Part shown: positions 10,951 through 22,325 of the stretch, piece by piece | How positions within the stretch are numbered: the first letter of the stretch is position 1 | Layout of the letters: every line of letters starts with the position of its first letter | Assembly (NCBI RefSeq): GCF_017591425.1 | Contig: NW_024467121.1 | Location: forward strand, 20,162,707-20,226,706 | Length of the DNA stretch: 64,000 nt | Source of the DNA: Ochotona curzoniae | Taxonomy: Eukaryota > Chordata > Mammalia > Lagomorpha > Ochotonidae | Reading direction: 5' to 3' | Position numbers and translations under genes: made by a program | The notes under the pieces: generated by a model | What the model was told of the DNA's origin: nothing | What the model saw: only the letters and a program-made list of their open reading frames with translations | The model's database searches: none

Positions 10951-11192
10951 TAAGTTTATGGAATTAAAGGATGTGTATTTTTGGCATAAAATTTTTGAAA
11001 TCCATGGATAGTTTTTCATAATACACATTTCCATGAACTTTTTGATGTCCTGCTGTATTTCTAGGTGTGACACTTTGATACCTAGGCTAATTCCAGAGTG
11101 ATTGGCCTAAAGTTACTACAGATGTGTGAAGAGACCAAGAATTTTCTAGGCAGAGGTGACTGATTATTTAGAAATTGTTTTCCTACATTAAA

Positions 11193-11475
11193 TTGCTAAA
11201 TCCTCACCTTGCAAGCACCAGAATCCTATATGGGCAGCCGGTTCATGTTCCAGTTGTTTCTCTTCCCATCCAGCTCCCTGCTTGTGGCCTGGGAAAGCAG
11301 TAGAGGAAGCCCAAAGCCTTGGGACCTTGTACCCATGTGGGAGACCCGGAGGAAGTTCCCGGCTTTGGGTCAGCTTAACAGCAGCCATTTGGGGAGTGAG
11401 CCAATGGATGGAAGATCTTTCTCTGTCCTTCTCTCTATAAATTTGATCTGCCTTTCCAATAAAAATAAATAAACA
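11193..11475 (+). mobile_element. Young-type CSINE, 5'-clipped
   Basis: Begins inside the head at 'ttgctaaatcctcacc'. It then runs 'cttcccatccagctccctgc', 'ttgtggcctgggaaagcag', 'agccttgggaccttgtac', 'gatctttctctgtcc' and 'cctttccaataaaaataaat'. About 25 bases of the usual 5' end are missing. The long minus-strand open frame across it is a by-product of the antisense SINE. Confidence 0.88.
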
Positions 11476-12300
11476 CCCCCGTACAGCTGAGCTTTCTGGA
11501 TAAAGCACTAGCTCAGGCCTCAAAGTTGGAGGTTTCACTTTCCCAGTCTTTAAACAGCAAAGACAATGCCCATAGAAAGGCATGAGAATAAACAGGCTAA
11601 GACTCTGTTGGACAGGCAAACCTCCTGCTTGGAGCCCTGAAGGAAAGGGGAAACTGGTCTGCCCTTGACTGTTTGTGCCTGCTGCATGCTTACTAAACAA
11701 CAGTCACTAGCCTGGGAACTCCTCGTTTCTTCTGCAATGGACAGCATATTTTGGAGGGAATGGATTCAGATGGAAAACCTGACTCTGCTTGTTTTCCCAG
11801 CATCTGGGCTTCTGTCCATGTCCAACCTGCCTCTCTATTTAATCCACTACACGGCTAGCTACTGCTCACATAAGCCTAGAATTTGGTTGTTAGGGCGTCT
11901 GAAAGCTCACTAACAGACACCCATGTAATCACAAAGACACATGAGGCTCTCACAACCTTCTCAACAGGAAGGTTCACATTTCTTCTCTCCATCCCAGCAA
12001 CAAACTGACAACCAGCCACATTTTAAACTGTGAGTCAAAATAAATTAAAAGAAGACCTTACCACCTACAGATTGAGAAAAAAATTGTTGCAGCTGTCTCC
12101 TCCACACCAGAGTGGACTGTGTTTTGAATCTGAATGTACATTCATTGACTTTCTGCTCTTTTGCCCTCTTTCCTTTTCAGTGTCATTTATTTCTAGACAT
12201 AAGCATTCCATATTAAACAGCAATTTGAAAATCCAGTCTTTAAAAGGAAAAGTTTTTTTTTAATTACATAAAATACTCAGGCTCTGCTGATAGGAAAGCA
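11476..12300. other. Unique sequence, nothing recognised
   Basis: No repeat family or coding exon is evident. Open frames are short and unrelated to anything I know. Confidence 0.35.
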
Positions 12301-12304
12301 AAGT

Positions 12305-12945
12305 GCTATGGTATCTGTATAAAACAATTACATCCCATTAATCAATGACTTTGTAACCTTCATAACCTTTGGCCTAAAACCTCTACTTCCAGACAGCTGG
12401 TTTAGGAAGATGCACATGCAAGATGTTCATTACAGTATTATTTACAGGGCTAGATCAATATCATATTTAGATTCTATTCTTTTCACACAATCATTAAAGT
12501 TGATATTCTGAATCATGAATACTACAAAAGCAATTCATGTTATTTTGTTAAGTGTCAAAAGCACAATATGGCTTGCTTATCAAAGTTGGCTCAGTGCAGG
12601 CTCCAGTCTTCCCTTCTATAAAATGCTATTAATTACATGACCCTTCCCCCAACCAAGGTTTTCTGCAAGGATCCAATGATATAAAACCTATAAATGGAAT
12701 AACATAATGCTTAAGAGATGAAGGAGAAGAACAATTAGGGTCAGCTATATCAAATGGCACAGCACACACACAAACACACATGGAAAGATAGTAAGGATGA
12801 AGTCACACTTAAGATATTAAGATTACCAGTGATGCTAATTTATTTCCTTTTAAACTTCCCTGCTTGTACTGTCAGAATTTTCAGCATAATACAATGAGCA
12901 CATACTGCTTCTGTACTCAGAAGAAGCTAATGCAATACTTTATTA
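12305..12945 (+). mobile_element. Ancient L1 (L1ME-like) 3' end
   Basis: Fragments such as 'atgttcattacagtattatt', 'tttacagggc' and the closing 'aattttcagcataatacaat' with 'gagcacatactgcttctgta' parallel the end of an ancient L1 3' UTR. There the text runs 'ttctacaatgaacatgtatt' with 'acttttataatc'. It is very diverged. Confidence 0.45.
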
Positions 12946-13221
12946 GAGTAACATGAAATCACTGCTTAAAACCCACATGTGCTGTCTTGGAGAAGTCATA
13001 GGCTAGGGGTTAGGTCATAACTGCCTTCAGGCTGCCCACTGTCATCAGTGAAAGATGCTGTTGCCACAGGAGAGGATTCCACATTCTCATCCACACATGC
13101 CCATATTGTCTGCCTCAAGGACATCGCAAGAAGAATGAGTGTTTTCCTGCTGAGTCCTAAGAGCCCAACAGTCACTAAACTTACTCCCATCTTTGGAGAG
13201 GCATGAAGGGGCTTCTGCTCA

Positions 13222-13550
13222 TTTTTTAAAAATAAGATTGATTTTATTTTTTATTTGAAAGTCAGAGTTAAAGAGAGAGAGGTAGAGACAGAGAAGTCTT
13301 CTGTCTACTGATTCGCTCTCCAAATGGCTACAAAAGTCAGAACTGGGCTGATTCAAAGCCAGGAGCTATCTAATACTGTGTCTCCCATATAGGTGCAAGT
13401 TGTGAAGGAAGGCCCAAGGACGTGGGCCTTCCTGCACGACTTTCCCAGGCCATAAGCAGGGAGTTTATATGGAGCAGCTGGGACCCATATGGGTGCCAGT
13501 ACCACAGATGGAGGCTTAGTATACTATACCACAGTGCTGGCACCCGCATC
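13222..13550 (-). mobile_element. CSINE, full length, with hairpin
   Basis: Reverse C-repeat. It shows 'ttttttatttgaaagtcaga', the purine tail, 'gattcgctctccaaatggct', 'ccaggccataagcaggg', 'cagctgggacccatatgggt', then 'ccacagtgctggcaccc' at the head. In place of the usual single 'cccaaggacttgggcc' it holds a perfect 10 bp inverted repeat (13407-13432). Confidence 0.85.
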
Positions 13551-13934
13551 TTTTAACTGGCTGAAGAGAAGTTATTACTCTGCTGTTGACAGTGGACTAG
13601 TCACTACCTATCTTCCCATAGCTGGGCCTAGTTCTGGCCATCAGCAAATCCAGAGGATTTACAAGGAAGTAAAATGAGACCTGAAATAGAGGGAGGTGCC
13701 ATTCAGCCAGCACCAGAAGACTCGGAAGAACAGATGGTAAAATACTGAACTGCCTCCTGTGTTGCTAGAAAAGAGCTGTTGCCCTGGGCATTCTCAAGCC
13801 CTGCTCTTGTCCTTCCCCAAGGCCCCACAGGGGGCGCCACAGCATCAGAAGCGTTCTGACAAACCGGGGCCCATGCAGGTGGCTGCAGCCCACCTAGGAA
13901 TGCAGCATGAGTCAGGACTATCTAAAAGGTGTTG

Positions 13935-13990
13935 CTAACTGGGCAAGTCATTATTTGTATGCTTCAGTTTCTGCCTCTAGAAAGGAAAAA
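13935..13990 (+). mobile_element. MIR fragment
   Basis: 'ctgggcaagtcattatttg' and 'cttcagtttctgcctctaga' follow the MIR core order (gggcaagtcact, cctcagtttcctcatctgta). It is short. Confidence 0.45.
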
Positions 13991-14289
13991 TTTTTTTTTA
14001 ATTAAGAAAAAGAACATGAAGTAACAACTCAGAGATGTGGTAACACATCTTTGTCAGGAAGAAAAAACACTCAAAAAATGTCAAACCATTGGTTCTCGCT
14101 TTCCCTCCCACGGCTGGATGGTCTGGGAATCCTCTGGCATTGCCTGGCAAAGCCATGAAATAGAAAGCCAATCAGGCGCTCTGTGCAGTTGTCCCAATGC
14201 CACGCCCCCTTTATCATTTCTGTGCTGTTTTTTTAAGGAAGACTTCACTCAATTCTTCGTAATGACTTAAATGAACGAACACAGGAGAA

Positions 14290-14395
14290 AATGAGCTTGA
14301 GTTCTCCTCAACTTACGACGTGGCCATGTCCCAATACAAATATCCTACGTTGAGAATGCCCAAGAGAAAGAGGCACCAAATGCACCTAACGTATT
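14290..14395 (-). mobile_element. Tigger-like DNA transposon fragment
   Basis: 'ctcaacttacgacgtggcca' with 'tgtcccaatacaaatatcct', then 'acgttgagaatgccc' and 'aaatgcacctaacgtattct' is the complement of the same family as 5249-5554. It covers only one end. Confidence 0.55.
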
Positions 14396-14502
14396 CTCGC
14401 TGAGGAGTACCACCATCAAGGTGACACAGTCCCTAAATTAGAGGCTTCCTGGAATCAGGTTCCTACTTATGCCCTGGGGTACCCTGCCTCCTTTTATTTG
14501 CT

Positions 14503-14612
14503 TGTTCTCACCTATCATTTACTGAGCACCCACCACAAGCCAGGCTCAGTGGGAGGTGCTAGGATCCACAGAAAGCTGAGCAAGGCTCTCCACTCCTAAG
14601 AAACCTATAGCT
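14503..14612 (-). mobile_element. L2 3' end fragment
   Basis: 'catttactgagcacccacca' with 'caagccaggctcagtgggag' and 'gtgctagg' is the complement of the L2 3' terminus (cagtgcctggcacatagtag, then gtgctcaataaat). Confidence 0.6.
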
Positions 14613-15180
14613 CTACATCATTTATTAGGGTCTTGACCACAGTTATTTATATTTTAGGAAAATGTCTTAATACAGAATAGGAAAAGGAATCTTTAGTTTA
14701 GAAACCCAAGTTCTTACCCCTGCCATATTCTCCTAGTGTACCAGTATAGTCAAATGAACTGATCAGTAGTGTGTTGAGAATATGAAAACACAATGGGAAG
14801 GTTATTAGTTCCAAACCAAAGTACTTGTGCCTAGCCCTACAGAAGGCCAGGAAAGACAGAAATTCACCCACTGAGTCCATAACAGGAAAATTTCCTCCAA
14901 CTGCATCTTGTTACAGGAGTCACACAGGGCAGCTGGCCTCTGGAACAGGACACCTGCTTGACATTCTGTACTTATGAAGGAGCTGATGTCAGCACTAAAG
15001 TTCCTGTAAAGGAAGTTCCCTTTGTTCCAAAACAATTTACATGTGCATTTCTCTTTTTTAATTAAGAACTTTCCCTTGTCCCAGCCTCCATGGACTTAGC
15101 CCTGGACTACAACCCTCTGACAATCTTGAATAAGCTTTTTCTTTAGAGGGTGATGATTTATAGCTGATTTTATTGAAAGC
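14613..15180. other. Unique sequence, nothing recognised
   Basis: Nothing recognisable. It includes AT-rich and pyrimidine-rich patches without a family match. Confidence 0.35.
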
Positions 15181-15194
15181 TTACATGGTACTTT

Positions 15195-15320
15195 ATCTGT
15201 ATTTCATCAGTGCTGCTATGGAACCACATAGATGGATGAGAACACTATGGAAATGAGGCAGTGTGCTCAGGATTCTAGAGCCAGTAAGAATCAGAGCTGA
15301 GACCTACACTCAAGAGGACC
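15195..15320 (-). mobile_element. MIR fragment
   Basis: 'atggaaatgaggcagtgtgc', then 'ctagagccagtaagaatcag' and 'agctgagacctacactcaag' correspond to the complement of the MIR core (gatgaggaaactgaggc, then gtggcagagctgggattcga). Confidence 0.5.
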
Positions 15321-15348
15321 TGTACCTTCAAAAAAAAAAAAAAGATTT

Positions 15349-15492
15349 AGGACCCAGCCCAGTGGCTTAGTAGCTAAAATCCTTGCCTTGAATGCTCCAG
15401 GATCCCTTATGGGTGCCAGTTCTCATCCCGGCAGCCTTGCTTCCCATCCTGCCACCTGCTTGTGGTCTGGGAAAGCAATCGAGGACCCTGGA
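15349..15492 (+). mobile_element. Young-type CSINE, 3' half missing
   Basis: The head and first body part are clear: 'gacccagcccagtggcttag', 'tgaatgctccaggatccc', 'tatgggtgccagttctcatc', 'gtggtctgggaaagcaatcg'. It stops at 'aggaccc', where the L1-derived block begins, so the 3' half was lost or replaced. Confidence 0.8.
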
Positions 15493-16480
15493 TAAAGTAC
15501 CCTGCAAAGCTTTCTTTTGTCTTTGAAAATGAAATAAAATTCTTCCAAAGTAAAGAAAAGTTAAAAGAATTTTCCTCTTTCAAACCTGCCCTACAAAGGA
15601 TGTTCTCTTGACAGAGAAGAGGAATAGCACCCAACAAAACCAAAGGCAAATGTGAAGAACATCCCAGTAAAATGACAACAGAAGACTAAATCAATGAACA
15701 ACCCATTGCTAAAATGATAGGACCAAATTACCACTAATACATGTTAACCCTTCATGTAAAAGGCTTAAGCTCAATCAAACATCACAGATTAGTGGACTGG
15801 ATTAAAAAACAAAACCCATCTATTTGTTGCCTACAGGAGACACATTTCACCAACAAAAATTAGTGGAAACTATATCTTACGGATTTTTAAGTTTTTTTGT
15901 TGTTAGTTTCATCTCTTCAAAACAGTTTCTCGTAATTAAATTATTCAATGACTCATAGATCATACAAAAGCATCATTTTCTTCAAGAAGGTTCTTGATTT
16001 TCATTTCTTCGGTGACACATTAGTCATTCAGTAGCATGTTATTTAACTTCATGGTGGTGTTAATTTTTCTTTCTGTTGTTTTTTTTTTGTGGCTTTTCAT
16101 TTAAGGGGATGTATAGTAGCTGTGTAATGGAGATTCTCATATCTAGTACCATGTTATTTAACTTCATGGCATTATAAATTTCTATTTTTCTTCCTATTGT
16201 TGATTTTGTACCGTGGGTTTTCATCTAAGGGGATGTACAGTACCTGTGAAATGGAGACTAACATATCCAGATGTGAAGATACAATGCAGTTTGCTTCTCT
16301 ACTCCCAGACCAAAGATGGGCATATGACTCTGTATGAAGAACTATAATTTAGTAATGATATAGGGGAATTTGGTGGTGGGGGGGAATTGGGTAGTGGATA
16401 AGGGAAATCCCAGGGGCCTATAGAACTGCATCATAAAATGATGGTAATGCTAATAATAAACAAAAGATTAAAAAAAAGAG
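15493..16480 (+). mobile_element. Rearranged lagomorph L1
   Basis: Three parts are visible. About 15640-15880 is the start of L1 ORF2. Frame 15798-15851 reads WIKKQNPSICCLQETHFT, which contains the conserved endonuclease-domain QETH motif, but stops and frameshifts surround it. About 15890-16265 reads like the complement of ORF2 text ('catttcttcggtgacacatt', 'cattcagtagcatgttattt') and is partly duplicated. About 16260-16480 is the L1 3' UTR ending 'cctatagaactgcatcataa'. Most of ORF2 is absent. An inverted middle fits twin-priming inversion, but the duplication is extra. Confidence 0.65.
16035..16265 (+). repeat. 115 bp imperfect tandem duplication
   Basis: Copies start with 'catgttatttaacttcatgg' at 16035 and 16150. 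Both continue through a T-rich stretch to 'ggcttttcatttaaggggat' (or 'gggttttcatctaagg'), then 'gtatagtagctgtgtaatgg' or 'gtacagtacctgtgaaatgg'. It lies within the L1 block. Confidence 0.85.
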
Positions 16481-16481
16481 A

Positions 16482-16770
16482 AAAGGCAGATCAGATTTAC
16501 TGAGAGATGGTGAGATAGAAAGATCTTTCATCCACTGGTTCCCTCCCCAGCCGGCTACAACAGCCAAAGTTGAACTGATCTGAAGCCAGGAGCTTCTTCC
16601 AGGTTTCCCACATGGGTGCAGGATCCCAAGGCTTTTGGCTAGCCTCTTCTGCTTTCCCAGGCCACAAGCAGTGAGCTAGATGAGAAGTGGAGCAGCTGAG
16701 ACATGAACAGACTGCCCACATGAAATCCCAGTGCTTTCAAGGTAAGGATTTCACCATTGTTCCAGGCTCG
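16482..16770 (-). mobile_element. CSINE
   Basis: Reverse C-repeat in the A-rich end of the L1 3' UTR. It shows 'aaagatctttcatccactgg', 'gatctgaagccaggagcttc', 'ccaggccacaagcagtgagc' and 'tttcaaggtaaggatttcac'. The L1 A-tail seems to have been its target. Confidence 0.85.
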
Positions 16771-18478
16771 AGGCCTGTGGTTTTAATCCCCTAAGGGATC
16801 CATCTCTATTGCATGGATAAGGACACCAAGGTTCATACTGGAATTCAACCCAATTACATGTCTGGTTCATAAAGAGAAAGTCACTATTTTGTCTTCAATC
16901 TTCTCTCTCTCCTATTGTTAGAAGCTGTTTAGGGGGAAAGGATTCTATTTTATTTATTTTGGGTCTCCTTGGAGCTTTAGCCCCTCTCCTAGACAGAGAT
17001 TTGACAACTATCTACTCATGGTCAGGCTGGATCTTTATGAATGTTGAAGTCCTCAAGACTACAGTGTTTGGGCTGAGTTCTAACAACTAAGAAAGACTCC
17101 CAAGAATGATTCCAATTATGCAACTTAGAAAGCTGTCACACATTATAACACATTATAAACCAGTTTCCTAATGAAATTGTACAGAGCTGCCATGAGATGG
17201 ATTTAAATGTAAAGGGCTTAAAAGCCCACTGTTAACTCAATGATGGCTTAGCACAGGGAAATCGGCTGTGGGATTTTCTCTTTAGCGGATACCTGTGTGA
17301 CATAATGAAGACACATCAAGCTCCAAAATGATGCCTGTGGTGTGAACAGACAGCCTTCCTCTCCATGCTTCAAAATAACTGCTGTTTGGCTGAAACAAAA
17401 GTGCCCCAGGATTGCTCCAAATTGGCTCTCCACCCTGGGGAAGAGAAAGAGGGTGGAGCCATGCTCTTCGGGCCCAGCTCCCAGTGAGGTCACCACTAAC
17501 AAGGGGCAGCTCAGCAGCATCCACCCGCTGATGCAGAGACACTGAGGCCTTGTGTGCTAGCTGCATAGAGAGGGAAGCCTTGTGAGCACACTAATTGTAA
17601 GAGCCTGCACCTCATGCTCCTTTCTGTCTGGAGCCCTTTGGCTGGCTTCTAGTGAGAGGTAAGATGTCCTTCCAGCTTCATTTAAATGACCTCCATCCTC
17701 CCCTCCCCCCACCACCCACTCCTTATCAGAGAAGAAGGGGACAGGCAGTATCAGATGTTTGCTGAGCTCTTAGCATCCAGTGATCTTATTTCCCCTTAAT
17801 GGAGAAACAGATCGACACCCACGATACTGAAAACCATTTAGTCTGTGATGCCAGCCACAGGCTCAGCTCTCTTTCTCTGGACACTGGATATCAAGGCAGG
17901 TGTATACATATATACATGTACACACACATACACATTCTCAAATGCTAGAAAAAGACCTTGAAACCAAAGGAGGAGACAAAGTGAGGACTCTTAGTAATTT
18001 TGTGACTGATTCATGTTGTGTGATACCTGGTGAGCTGGCTGTAGAGAAGGTTTATCAGTGTCTCAAAACCATAGCTGCCTAATGCCATTGGAATGAACTG
18101 CCAGGTGCCTTATGGTCACTAAGGGAAAGCTGTGAGTTAACAGGTGTCCCTCACAAAAGTACCAAGGGTCATTCTGCTGATCGCCATCTCTGGTTTCAAA
18201 ACATTAGTATAAAAATTTTATTATATATCTTAATATAAAACATACAGATATGTATGATATACATACTTGCATATGCACATGTATATATTTTCCTGTAATT
18301 GCGCTCTTTACGATGGTCCAGGTACATATCTACGTGTGTTGCTCTGCCCTTAACTTCATTGTCATGAGACTGAGCCCTGAGATGCTCAGCAAAGGATCCT
18401 CAATAGCCACAACAGCCTCTGACAATTCATCAGAGCAAACCAGTGGTTCAGATAATAGTTAGAGTAGATCAAAATCCC
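16771..18478. other. Unique sequence, nothing recognised
   Basis: No gene, RNA or repeat family is identified apart from short purine/pyrimidine runs. The overlapping open frames at 17248-17566 on both strands are about 70-95 codons. They show no recognisable domain. Confidence 0.35.
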
Positions 18479-18479
18479 A

Positions 18480-18665
18480 TGGTTAAATTAATGAACATTT
18501 ATTTCACATATGCACTAAAACTAGGTATCTATAACTATGATCTCATATAATATTTATAAGAACGCATGAGATAGGTCGTTATTATCTTAGCGAGGGGAAG
18601 GGGAATGCCTAACACAACACAGACAGGAAGTAGTGGAACAGGTAGTATTCAAGGCCTTCTCAAAC
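18480..18665 (-). mobile_element. MIR
   Basis: 'aatgaacatttatttcacat', then 'gatctcatataatatttata' with 'agaacgcatgagataggtcg', 'ttattatctta', and 'acaggaagtagtggaacagg' follow the complement of MIR through most of its length. Confidence 0.6.
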
Positions 18666-18924
18666 TATGAGCAATCTAATCCTGATCATGACTAGATTAC
18701 CCCTCAGGATCACCCTATGTGAGCAATATCACCCCCCTGGAAACAGATAGGTAAGCTGGAGGTAGAGCTCCCCAACCCAGCAGCATTTCATTGTCTCCGT
18801 CTATATGAAGCCCACCCTCAGCTGGCATCTTGCTGCCTGGGAAGGAACGTGCAGAACTCCACACGCAGGCTCTGAATGTTGATCTTCAGAGCCGTATACA
18901 AATCACAGGTCTGAGATACCTACA

Positions 18925-19030
18925 GGGTCAAGTTTTGACTCTGCTACAGAGAGGTTGGACAACTATTAATGACTAATCACTCAACTTCTCCGAGACTGCA
19001 TTTTTTCTCTAGAAGATAATGGAGTGGGCT
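18925..19030 (+). mobile_element. MIR fragment
   Basis: 'gactctgctaca', 'aatcactcaacttctccgag' and 'actgcattttttctctagaa' parallel the MIR core (gtcacttaacctctctgagc, then cctcagtttcctcatctg). Confidence 0.5.
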
Positions 19031-20785
19031 CTAAACTCTATAACTTGCCTCATTTGGAACTATGAAACTTAAATATTTTATATATCATCTTTCATAGTGT
19101 TATTTTTATATATAACTCCAATTCTAACTTTCTTTAAAGAAAATTGTGGGGTTTTTTTTCCATTCAGGTAGAGGCTCTATATCCTTGATACTTATTGAAT
19201 ATTTGATATAGTCTGTCTATGGATAACCTTGTAATTGACATATTTTCTATATGCGTAGATAGCTAGCATCATGGTATCACATAAACAGAACAAAAATGGT
19301 AGCATTCTGAGAAAACTAGAAAAGGAAGCCAACTATAATTTTTAAACATACTTCATATTGTGCCTAAATGTAAACAAAGAGTTACATTAGTAACAACTTC
19401 ATTTCTAATTTATACTTGAATATTATTTATAAAAATGAACTATATCCATAAAGTTAACAGGCACGCACCAATAAAGGAAAATACTCCCGTACTTTATTCC
19501 TTTTTTTTTTTTTTTTGCAACTTATTATAATTAGAGCAAACACAGTGAACTGGGTCACTTTATCAGATTGCATTTAAGATAAAATCAGAAATTGTCAAAT
19601 GTTAATGACTGGACAGTTAAAATGGCATGACAGCACTCAGTTAAATAGAAAAAGGTACATGCGTGCAACTCTGGAAGCCATCATGTTGATATTAATGGAA
19701 ACATCACAGGAAACAAACGCATTCCAGAGCCTCAAATGTTATTTTAAATTCCATATGTATGCCCCAGTGAAAAACAAGCCAGGTCCTCAAATAATTAAAG
19801 CCATCAATATGTACCACTTGGATATGAAAGGGCCCAATATATCTTACTCATTAAAAAAAATGAAATAAGGTGTGTAATTTGGTTTCTTTACTGTCTGCCC
19901 CTGGAACTACAGGAGATTGTTAAAAAGTTAATTTAATACCAAAATGTAATTATGAGAACTACAGAATGCCTATTCTTTGCCACAGCATTAAAGAACAGCT
20001 TTTTCTCTTTTCAAATGAAATTTTAACTCAATAAGCTAAAAGTAGCAAAAGTGATTTTACAATACTTTTCACTCTTTCCCTCTTTGAAAAATCATTAAAT
20101 GAAGGGAGGAAGCAAATTTATTAAAATTGAGTGTAATCACTCAATTCCCCACAGAATACTATAAAATGTACAGCTCTTTCTCTCATGTGGAAAGCTTTTC
20201 CTGAAGCTTCTGTCTGGGAAGCCTGAAATAGCACGCACATGAGAGTGAAGGTCGATATTTGCTAATCACTCAGTACATTTGCCAAGTTTGACCACCGAAC
20301 CAGGAAAATCCACTGTGAAATGGATCATTTCACACCTTTTTACAGCATGTTGACTGAAGTCTGAGCTGCTGCAATCCCCCCTTCCCGGTTGCCTGCATCC
20401 CACAGAGAGCATGATGCTCCCAGCCCATGCATGTCATTCCATTTTCTCCAGGGAAGAAAAGGCGGTATTGTTGTGTTTTTTCCTCTTAGATCCTGTGAGC
20501 TGAGATTGCAGTCCACCTTGGCAACAGCAGTGCAATGACATTCTTGTGGTGTTACCTGAAGCCCCATCCTGCTGTTGCTGAAGAACTCCAGATTTTGGTA
20601 TTTTAAAATCCTCACACCAACTGTGGTTCTTGGTTCCTAAGTTCCCTTCAGTGCTCTGAGATTGGCCGACTAAGTTTTATTCTTCCCATTTTAGGGCTCC
20701 TTCTTGGTTTCTTTACCATTGGGGAACAAATTACCAGGAACCACATTTGAAATTACAAGTAGGTAAAGTAGGTTGGTTTGCTCAA
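19031..20785. other. Repeat-poor AT-rich unique block
   Basis: No interspersed repeat is recognised over 1.7 kb, apart from a T16 run near 19501-19516. Within 19560-20340 the sequence has a balanced, low-slippage look with several TAATT/ATTA motifs. This is compatible with a conserved non-coding element. No exon is recognised. Confidence 0.35.
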
Positions 20786-20787
20786 AA

Positions 20788-21075
20788 GTAGAAGAGATAG
20801 TGGCTAAAGTCGTAGCCTTACATGCAACGGGATCCCATATGGGTACCTGTTTGTATCCTGTCTGCTCCACTTCCCATCCAGCTCTCTGCTTGTGGCCTAG
20901 AGAGCAGTAGAGGATGGCCCAAAGCCTTGGGACCCTGCAACCCCGTGAGACAACTGAAGAAGCTCCTGGCTCCTGGCTTCCAGTTTGTGGCCAGCTGGGG
21001 AATGAACCAGTGGATGGAAGATCTTACTCAGTCTCTCCTCTCTGTAAATGATTTTTTTTTCAATAAAAGTCATTT
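20788..21075 (+). mobile_element. Young-type CSINE
   Basis: 'gatagtggctaaagtcgtag', 'gcaacgggatcccatatggg', 'cttcccatccagctctctgc', 'agccttgggaccctgcaacc', 'ctggctcctggctt' and a tail 'tcaataaaagtc'. The first few head bases are missing. Confidence 0.88.
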
Positions 21076-21458
21076 TTTTAAAGTAAGAGATTGTTGATTT
21101 TTATCTTGAATATCTTTGGGTTCTGAAAGAGGATATGTCTGTCTTCAAAAGAGGATGTGAAAGTCTTCCTTAAACTACCCACCAACTTACTAACAAGTTT
21201 TCCTGAATGATGCTCCACAACTCCAAAACAGTGACCAAATCATTCAACTCTGTCTCTAGACACAGAACAGCTTTGTTTCTCCCTTGTTTCTGATTTCTCA
21301 TCCTCCCTCTAAGCTTTCCCTCCACATTCCCTAAGTACTTGTACTATTGCTGCCCAGGAATAGGAACATTCTGGGATGTATCCAAAAAGCCATCAGCATG
21401 GACACTCAAGCCACATAATTCATTCACTGCTGCACTCTCGTTATTAGCTATGATGCAC

Positions 21459-21502
21459 ATTTTTAAAAGATTTATTCATTTTTATTGCAAATTCAGATTT
21501 TA

Positions 21503-21577
<75 letters not shown>

Positions 21578-21852
21578 GACAAAGGAAGATCTCTCATCCC
21601 ATGATTCACTCCCCAAGTGACCGCAACACCTGAAGCTGAGCTGATCTGAAGCCAGGAGCCCAGAGCTCTTCCAGGTCTCCCACGTAGGTGCAGGGTCCCA
21701 ACAAGACTTTGGACCTTCCTTATCTGCTTTCCCAGGCCATAATCAGGGAGCTGGATGGGAAGCAGAGCCACTAGGATTAGAACCAGAGCCCATGTGGGAT
21801 CCCAGTGCATTCAAGGCAAGGACTTTAGCCACTAGGCCACCATGCCGGGCCC
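21459..21852 (-). mobile_element. Young-type CSINE with target duplication
   Basis: Reverse C-repeat running from 'tttttaaaagatttattcat' to 'gccactaggccaccatgccg'. Perfect 8-base direct repeats TGATGCAC flank it at 21451-21458 and 21853-21860. Its tail contains a large TA/GA microsatellite. Confidence 0.92.
21500..21571. repeat. (TA)n(GA)n compound microsatellite
   Basis: About 12 TA units pass straight into about 18 GA units. It sits where the CSINE consensus has only 'gatatacagagagagagac'-type sequence, so it grew from the SINE tail. Confidence 0.95.
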
Positions 21853-21962
21853 TGATGCACTCTCTTTTTTTTTTTTTTTTTGTCCAAACATTTTACTATA
21901 CAGAATCAGTTTCCAAATGAATATGCACACTTTTCTGTAGACAACTAAAGAAGATAGCAAGG

Positions 21963-22325
21963 ATCAGCATTGTGGAACAGCAACTTAAGCTGTCACCTGC
22001 AATGCCAGCATCCCATATGAGCAGTGGTTCAACTCCTGATTTTTGCACGTCTGATCCAGTTCTAATGGTCCTGGGAAAGCAACACAAGATGGCCCAAGTA
22101 CTGTGGCTCATGGCACCCACAGGAGAGACTCAGATGGAGTTCCAGGCTCCTTACTTCTACTTGGCCCACCCCTGGCTATTCAGCACATGTGGGAAAGTGA
22201 AAAAGCAGTTGGAAGATCTCCATCTCCACTCTCCCTCACCTTCTCCCATACTTCCTGTGTATGTGTTTGTGTGTTTGTGTATGTCCCTCTCTGTAACTCT
22301 GCCTTTCAAATAAATAAATCTTTCA
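21963..22325 (+). mobile_element. Old CSINE, full length
   Basis: Forward older C-repeat: 'gatcagcattgtggaacagc', 'agatggcccaagtactgtgg', 'agactcagatggagttccag', 'ctgcctttcaaataaataaa'. A GT-rich insertion lies before the tail (about 22253-22285). Confidence 0.85.

Noticed and set aside
11188..11700. 170-codon open frame on the minus strand
   Set aside because: Over half of it is the antisense of a CSINE (11193-11475), and the rest shows no domain.
15798..15851. Intact L1 endonuclease domain
   Set aside because: Only an 18-residue stretch around QETH is in frame. Stops and frameshifts lie on both sides and the rest of ORF2 is missing.
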